Source: Bacteroidota bacterium (GTDB lineage: Bacteria > Bacteroidota > Bacteroidia > Flavobacteriales > Schleiferiaceae). Taken from it: DNA of 64,000 nucleotides. This document shows, piece after piece, positions 60,301-64,000 of this stretch. The stretch is from the NCBI GenBank assembly GCA_016868755.1, contig VGFU01000006.1, positions 16,320-80,319 of the forward strand, given 5' to 3'. Each line of letters opens with the position of its first letter. The stretch's first letter is position 1. Position numbers and translations under genes: made by a program. Below the pieces are notes generated by a model. That model had not been told where the DNA came from, ran no database searches, and saw only the letters and a program-made list of their open reading frames with translations.

Positions 60301-63300
60301 AAGCTTTGGCTAAATACCACCGCGGCTCGGGTTTGAGCCGCTTTGGCGGAACCTACTCGGTCAACCTCAGTGCCTACACGGGCTTAGTTAAGCTTGCTTT
60401 CTACCTCGAGAGCCAGACCAGTAGCGCCACCCACATTGGGGCTAACGACTACGACCTCTTTATCGACAATACCGCGCTGACGGCTACGGCTGCTCCCTGC
60501 CCGGCGGCCTCGGTCAACGTTGTGCCCACGACTACGACCGCGGTGGTTTCGTGGACGGTTGCGGGTCAGGCCACCACGCCAGCAACAGTTGCATGGGGCC
60601 CCCTGGGCTTCGTAATCGGCTCGGGCGGTTCGGGCGCAAACCAAGCCAACGCTACGACCAATCCCTACACGATTACCGGATTGCAGCCGGGCAACGTCTA
60701 CCAGGTTTATGTGCAGTCAACGTGCGCGGCGACACTCGGACAGTGGGTGGGTCCGATCACCTTTGCGACTCCGTGTACGTCGAACTTGAGCGGTAACTAC
60801 ACCATTGATTCCAACGGAACCGGTGCGAGCAACTTCACGTCGCTCCAAAGCGCGTTGGTGGCCATCACGACCTGCGGCATTTCCGGTCCGGTCACCTTTA
60901 CCCTGGCGCCCTATGTGCACTTGGGCGGACTCAACTTGACCACGCTCAATGGCGCTTCTGCCACCAACACTGTGACCTTCCAAGGGCCCGCAACCGGAAC
61001 AGCTACCATTCAGGGTGTCGCCGGCCAGTTTGCCGCGGTGGTCCTGAACGGAACCGATTACTTAACCCTGCGCAAGCTCCGCATCGTGCACCCCACCGCC
61101 TCGGGCATCGTGTTAACGGGCGGCGCCCACGACATCGTGATTGACGAAAACGAAATTATTGCCGATACCGTAGGCACGACCAGCTCGGTGGCGGCCATTG
61201 CCTCGTCGGCCAACCTTACTTCGGTGACGGGCTACGGCAACAACGCCAACAACATCACCATCACCGACAACGTGATTAAAGGCGGTTACTACGGCGTGCG
61301 CTTCAACGGTACCAGTACGACTTCCTTTAACACTGGCATCAACCTTTCTGGCAACACCATCACGAAGGCCTACTACTACGGCACCTACTTCTACTACATG
61401 GGCAACTTGACCGTGAACGATAACGTGGTGCGCGGACTCCGCAATTCCATTAACTACGGCCATTATTTGTACTACGTTGGAAATGTAAATATGGAACGTA
61501 ACGAAACCTACACGAGTTACGCAGGCATTACAATGGGCTATTTGAACAATATTCTAAAGCCCGCTAACAACAGTTTATTAGCCAACAATATGTGCGCGGC
61601 TACAACTAGCTATGGTGCCTACTTCCCGTATTCGCGCCACTTAAATTTATACCACAATACGTTCTCGGGTAGCAGCTACGGGGTCTACCTGCTCTCGAGC
61701 ACGACGGCCACGTTGACATCGAAAAATTTGAACATTCGCAACAACATTTTTAAAGGCGGAACCTACGCGTTCTACCAAAGTTCGCTTCCCGATTCGATCA
61801 CGCTCGACTACAACCTTTACAACTCAAGCGCAGCAACCTTTGCCTTCTACAATTTAGCCCAGGCCAGTTTATCAGCTTGGAAGACGGCATATCCGGCGCT
61901 CAACGTCAATTCGACCGACAACCCGGTAATTTTTGCGGCCAGCGACGACCTGCACGTGGTCAATAACGGCCCCAACAACCTAGGTACGCCGATTGCGAGC
62001 GTCGCGGTGGATATTGACGGCGACAGCCGTTCCGCTACCACGCCCGACATGGGTGCCGACGAATTCACGCCTTTGGCCAACGACCTTCAGCTGTTGGGCT
62101 TGCTGGTTCCGGGCAACAACTCGTGCGGAGATTCCAACAGCGCCGTTTCAGTGATTGTGCGCAACTTGGGCACGGCTGCGCAGACCAACTTTGTGGTAGG
62201 CACTAACGTTTCGGGTGCGGCCACGGCGAGCCTTTCGGCCACGTACGCTGGCACGCTGGCCTCGCTGGCTACCGATACCGTAGCGGTGGGTACCGTCAAC
62301 ACGGTCGTCGGCGGAACCTTCGCCTTCACTGGCTTCGTGAATCTTGCGAACGACGGAAAGACTTCCAACGACACCTTAGTAGTCAGCCGTAGCTTGCTCG
62401 ATGCACTTCCCCGCATTCCGGTGGCTTCGAACGATACCGTCTGTGCGGGCGGATTCGCCACGCTGTACTTCCCTACGGGTACGACTAACGAGTCCTACAT
62501 CTGGCTGACCACCGCGGGCGACACCCTCGGAACCTCAGACAGCCTGCTCGTGGGTCCGATGAGTGCCGCCGACACCACGTTTGTGCTGCGCCAGACCTCG
62601 ACGACCGGTCAAGTAGGTCCGCTCGACAATACTATAGGAGCCTCCGCCAATTACACCGCGATGAACCATTACCTGCTCTTCACGGTAAACTCTCCAACGA
62701 CCATCCATAGCGTCGACGTGTTTGCACAAGGTGCTGGCTTAGTCGACGTGGTGATTCAGAATGCCACCACGCTTGCGACGGTGCAAACCGTTACCGTGTC
62801 GTCGACGGGCGCTGGCTTCAACCGCTTGGTCGTCAACATATCGCTGCCTCCGGGCACCTACCGCATGGGCAGTACGACGACCAACAACGCGGGCGGACTC
62901 CAACGTAACTCAGCGGGGGCCTCATATCCCTATCTGTCGACCGACGGCAGCGTAACCATTACTGGTTCGACGTTTAACGTGACTTCCTACTACTACTTCT
63001 ACAACTGGCAGTTGGGCGGCGGAGGTTGTCCGCGCCCTGACGGAGAAGTAACGCTCTACCACCAGCCCGCTCCGACCGCGAGCTTCACGGGTACGCCGCA
63101 GGCCGCCACGGCAACCAACCTTACGGTGGACTTTGACGCCACCGCAAGCACCAATGCCGCTAGTGCGACGAGCTTCGATTGGAACTTCGGCGACGGTTCG
63201 ACGGGCACAGGGGCACTCACCAGCCATGCCTACGCAGCCAACGGAACCTACAACGTTACCCTCGTGGTAACGGGAGTCTGCGGCAGCGACACCCTGGTCG

Positions 63301-63599
63301 TGCCGGTCACGGTCGCGGGCATTAGCGTGGGCGAAACCCCGCTCGACCGCAGCCTCGTCATGTACCCAAATCCGACGAATGGAGCCTTCCAGTTTGATCT
63401 CGAGCTAGGATCAGCACAGCCCATTCAGGTCAAGGTGCTTAGCGCCACCGGCCAAACGGTTTGGTCGCGCAATTGGGATTCCGCGCTCGAAATTCGCCGC
63501 GAAACGGTGGACCTAAGCGCTTGTGCTTCGGGAATTTATGTGGTGCAAGTGACCACCGAAGACGGCGTTGCAACGCGCCGCATTTCGGTCCAGAAGTAG
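57384..63599 (+). CDS. Giant T9SS-secreted multidomain adhesin
   Basis: 2071 residues. Signal peptide (KTLRAAVLLAWSSVTLMAQ), N-terminal beta domain and Ig-like part (to about 285), a right-handed beta-helix (about 288-755), fibronectin III (about 757-842), a jelly-roll/MAM-like domain (about 845-1035), a second fibronectin III (1038-1131), a second beta-helix (1134-1564), a CARDB-like domain (1565-1672), more beta domains, a PKD domain (about 1893-1977, WNFGDGSTGTG) and a T9SS sorting tail (about 1985-2071, YPNPTNGAFQF). The two beta-helix blocks each open with a related cap (GGTYTIGSGGTYPTFTAAF; GNYTIDSNGTGASNFTSLQSAL) and are each preceded or followed by fibronectin III, so a block has been duplicated. 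ATG at 57384 gives the signal peptide; a TTG eight codons up is less likely. Surface adhesion is inference. Confidence 0.88.
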   Translation: MVKTLRAAVLLAWSSVTLMAQSTITTMPATNPNNGSSVVTFEINANQPIFLTGMTNVFSAAAGTSGTVEIWYRLGGVLSTGQTTPSITTANGWVLGYTTTATSAGNTTAATIPFGSTMLALPANQPIGICINGTGTLGCRYMTWVTGTPTTFTDGSVSINTMPNGFGGTLTSFFASRAFCGSITYIPQAACTGAPTAGTTVASGTAVCPLQNFSLSLSGATAAGGLAYQWQSASSSTGPWTNITGATTSIASVSQTVNTWYRCQVTCTPSSTSAFSTPVQVTTLPNLAGGTYTIGSGGTYPTFTAAFAAAACGVSAPVVFQVLSNSAPFSEQITINEIPGMSATNTITVKGNNNSLSFAATNTNERHTLHLNGADFLRFEDLIIEASGAAAGWGVRMSNNANNNTFKRCIIKTSESSTSSNYAAFTLTQSPTAATGTQAGTASNLLIDSCQIVGGYFGLCLNGTGLTLGSTTPSNNTVRNSVVSNFYLYGIYSFGQNNLSIEYNDINRLTRSAVSTCYGLYNYGRNPGLKILANRIHDLGGTLGTTAFIGYLLYLSSTSGTAASPVLVANNAIYNINNLGSTLYGMYMLTTDTIDVLHNTLDINANSGTGTATVYGTYVSGNMAQFNFKNNIIQIGSSGTGSKYALFTASTTALINSNYNAIRFTSTVGGTSNFVAARSTTVTYPTLAAWTSATARDANSISSDPIFTNVLAGDLTPISFAYNNAGENQLAKVPLDLNRAARSATPDIGAVEYTPSGCAAPFNVSVTNVRANSATVTYSGTAPSTNLQWGPKGFIPGTGQGVTVSTLTHTITGLTGYTEYDVYLRGDCGAQTSVWVGPYSFITPIQLGWAEPFTAGYDPLAAVPKPKGWTERNAVAANPTAIGTNTSAWMLDGFLNVGATGAVRNQVPVTSNATQGWTITPSIDLGDVAHTTHFRWDMGATVANGTTSAVLGTDDTLFVFISTDNGTTWNRNQALAKYHRGSGLSRFGGTYSVNLSAYTGLVKLAFYLESQTSSATHIGANDYDLFIDNTALTATAAPCPAASVNVVPTTTTAVVSWTVAGQATTPATVAWGPLGFVIGSGGSGANQANATTNPYTITGLQPGNVYQVYVQSTCAATLGQWVGPITFATPCTSNLSGNYTIDSNGTGASNFTSLQSALVAITTCGISGPVTFTLAPYVHLGGLNLTTLNGASATNTVTFQGPATGTATIQGVAGQFAAVVLNGTDYLTLRKLRIVHPTASGIVLTGGAHDIVIDENEIIADTVGTTSSVAAIASSANLTSVTGYGNNANNITITDNVIKGGYYGVRFNGTSTTSFNTGINLSGNTITKAYYYGTYFYYMGNLTVNDNVVRGLRNSINYGHYLYYVGNVNMERNETYTSYAGITMGYLNNILKPANNSLLANNMCAATTSYGAYFPYSRHLNLYHNTFSGSSYGVYLLSSTTATLTSKNLNIRNNIFKGGTYAFYQSSLPDSITLDYNLYNSSAATFAFYNLAQASLSAWKTAYPALNVNSTDNPVIFAASDDLHVVNNGPNNLGTPIASVAVDIDGDSRSATTPDMGADEFTPLANDLQLLGLLVPGNNSCGDSNSAVSVIVRNLGTAAQTNFVVGTNVSGAATASLSATYAGTLASLATDTVAVGTVNTVVGGTFAFTGFVNLANDGKTSNDTLVVSRSLLDALPRIPVASNDTVCAGGFATLYFPTGTTNESYIWLTTAGDTLGTSDSLLVGPMSAADTTFVLRQTSTTGQVGPLDNTIGASANYTAMNHYLLFTVNSPTTIHSVDVFAQGAGLVDVVIQNATTLATVQTVTVSSTGAGFNRLVVNISLPPGTYRMGSTTTNNAGGLQRNSAGASYPYLSTDGSVTITGSTFNVTSYYYFYNWQLGGGGCPRPDGEVTLYHQPAPTASFTGTPQAATATNLTVDFDATASTNAASATSFDWNFGDGSTGTGALTSHAYAANGTYNVTLVVTGVCGSDTLVVPVTVAGISVGETPLDRSLVMYPNPTNGAFQFDLELGSAQPIQVKVLSATGQTVWSRNWDSALEIRRETVDLSACASGIYVVQVTTEDGVATRRISVQK

Positions 63600-63622
63600 G
63601 GCAGCAGCTCCCGCCAACGATC

Positions 63623-63653
63623 AAGACCGCCCGGTAAATCGGGCGGTCTTTTT
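63623..63653 (+). terminator. Intrinsic terminator of the adhesin gene
   Basis: Eleven-pair stem (63623-63633 with 63640-63650, core ACCGCCCG), GTAAAT loop and five T, 24 bases after the stop codon and just before the rnpB promoter. Confidence 0.88.
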
Positions 63654-63661
63654 ATTTAGCG

Positions 63662-63669
63662 TACCTTTG
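63662..63669 (+). promoter_or_regulatory. -7 box of rnpB (TACCTTTG)
   Basis: Perfect consensus a few bases before the expected 5' end of the RNase P RNA. Confidence 0.6.
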
Positions 63670-63674
63670 CGCCC

Positions 63675-64000
63675 GCATATCGTCCGCCTTGCCGCCTTGA
63701 AGCGCTTCGGCACCAAAGGGAGGAAAGTCCGGACATCACAGAGCACCGCGCTACCTAACGGGTAGGCAGTCCACGGGGAACTTGGGGCTGACAGCTAGTG
63801 CCACAGAGAGGGAAACCGCCAACGGATGCATCGTACGAGTACCGGGGGCAAGGGTGAAAAGGTGGGGTAAGAGCCCACCAGCGTCAAAAGCAATTTTGAT
63901 GGCTTGGTAAACCTCGCGGGATGAAATGCCATGTAGGCTGGCGCTTGAAGACGGCTCGTCTGAGCCAGCGGGTAGGCAGATAGAGCAGTTGGGTGACCAA
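63675..64000 (+). ncRNA. rnpB: RNase P RNA (rnpB), 3' end beyond window
   Basis: Catalytic RNA that trims tRNA 5' ends. Conserved type A core segments are visible in order: GAGGAAAGTCCGGAC (P4 5' side, 63720-63734), the CACAGAGAGGGAAACCGCC segment (63802-63820), GGTGAAAAGGTG with GGGTAAGAGCCCACC (63853-63880), and the late GCAGATAGAGCAG segment. The expected 3' half of P4 (ACAGAAT-type) is past the window end, so the gene is partial. The 5' boundary is approximate. Close to the substrates encoded nearby (tRNA-Ser, -Arg, -Pro). Confidence 0.92.

Overview
The window is chromosomal DNA of a fairly GC-rich member of the Bacteroidota, most likely Flavobacteriales (a Schleiferiaceae/Cryomorphaceae-like marine or freshwater lineage is my guess). 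The evidence is a type IX secretion system (T9SS) plug protein, two large secreted proteins ending in T9SS sorting tails (YPNP motif), a complete Na+-NQR operon, Bacteroidota-typical conserved families (DUF5103, DUF5606, DUF5683, DUF1573), an almost complete lack of Shine-Dalgarno sequences, and repeated use of the Bacteroidota -7 promoter element TAnnTTTG. There is no phage, insertion sequence, CRISPR array or obvious genomic island. Nearly every gene is a housekeeping gene, and no stretch longer than 300 bases lacks a gene.

Layout. 1-10.7 kb: an RNA methyltransferase, uvrA, an ECF sigma factor followed by a 53-residue ORF, recQ, tatC-lptB, a threonylcarbamoyl-AMP synthase and the T9SS plug. 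10.8-17.9 kb: nqrABCDEF-apbE, closed by a convergent small four-cysteine membrane protein that looks like the Bacteroidota counterpart of the NQR maturation factor NqrM. 17.9-27.5 kb: murB, an aminotransferase, a DUF1573 protein, valS, the ung-rmuC-rlmB operon, a tiny lipoprotein with a YtxJ-type bacilliredoxin, and lipA. 27.6-31.6 kb: a BNR-repeat T9SS cargo protein and a short TlpA-N-terminus-like lipoprotein. 31.6-38.5 kb: two leftward operons, miaA-lpxK-gatB-lipoprotein and ruvX-dapD-cca-pRiA4b-like, with an unknown 109-residue gene between them. 38.5-45.6 kb: a rightward operon with many overlaps, def-lipoprotein-DUF5606-mazG-sixA-ppk-ppx-esterase. 45.6-48.6 kb: leftward peroxiredoxin, ZIP transporter, methyltransferase and TauE genes. 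48.6-53.4 kb: lipoprotein-pfkA-priA, then a convergent thiolase. 53.4-57.3 kb: tRNA-Ser, coaE, a leftward DUF5683-dapB-pnuC-secreted protein operon, and convergent tRNA-Arg and tRNA-Pro. 57.4-64 kb: a 2071-residue multidomain T9SS adhesin and the start of the RNase P RNA gene, cut by the window edge.

The genes serve energy and sodium bioenergetics (NQR with its flavin transferase and putative iron-site maturation factor), polyphosphate and nucleotide housekeeping (ppk, ppx, mazG), lysine/cell-wall precursors (dapB, dapD, murB), LPS assembly (lptB, lpxK), translation (valS, gatB, miaA, cca, def, tRNA and rRNA methylation), DNA repair (uvrA, recQ, ung, rmuC, priA) and protein export (tatC, T9SS plug and cargo).

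The most unusual signals are not genes. (1) A family of phased 7-base repeats, consensus roughly A-R-C-Y-A-G-Y, lies at six intergenic junctions. Because CTAG is its own reverse complement, these elements supply TAG stop codons on both strands, so convergent genes end inside them. (2) Nine genes have a TAnnTTTG promoter box ending exactly 4-5 bases before the ATG, which predicts leaderless mRNAs. (3) A strong intrinsic terminator lies inside the signal-peptide codons of apbE at the end of the nqr operon.
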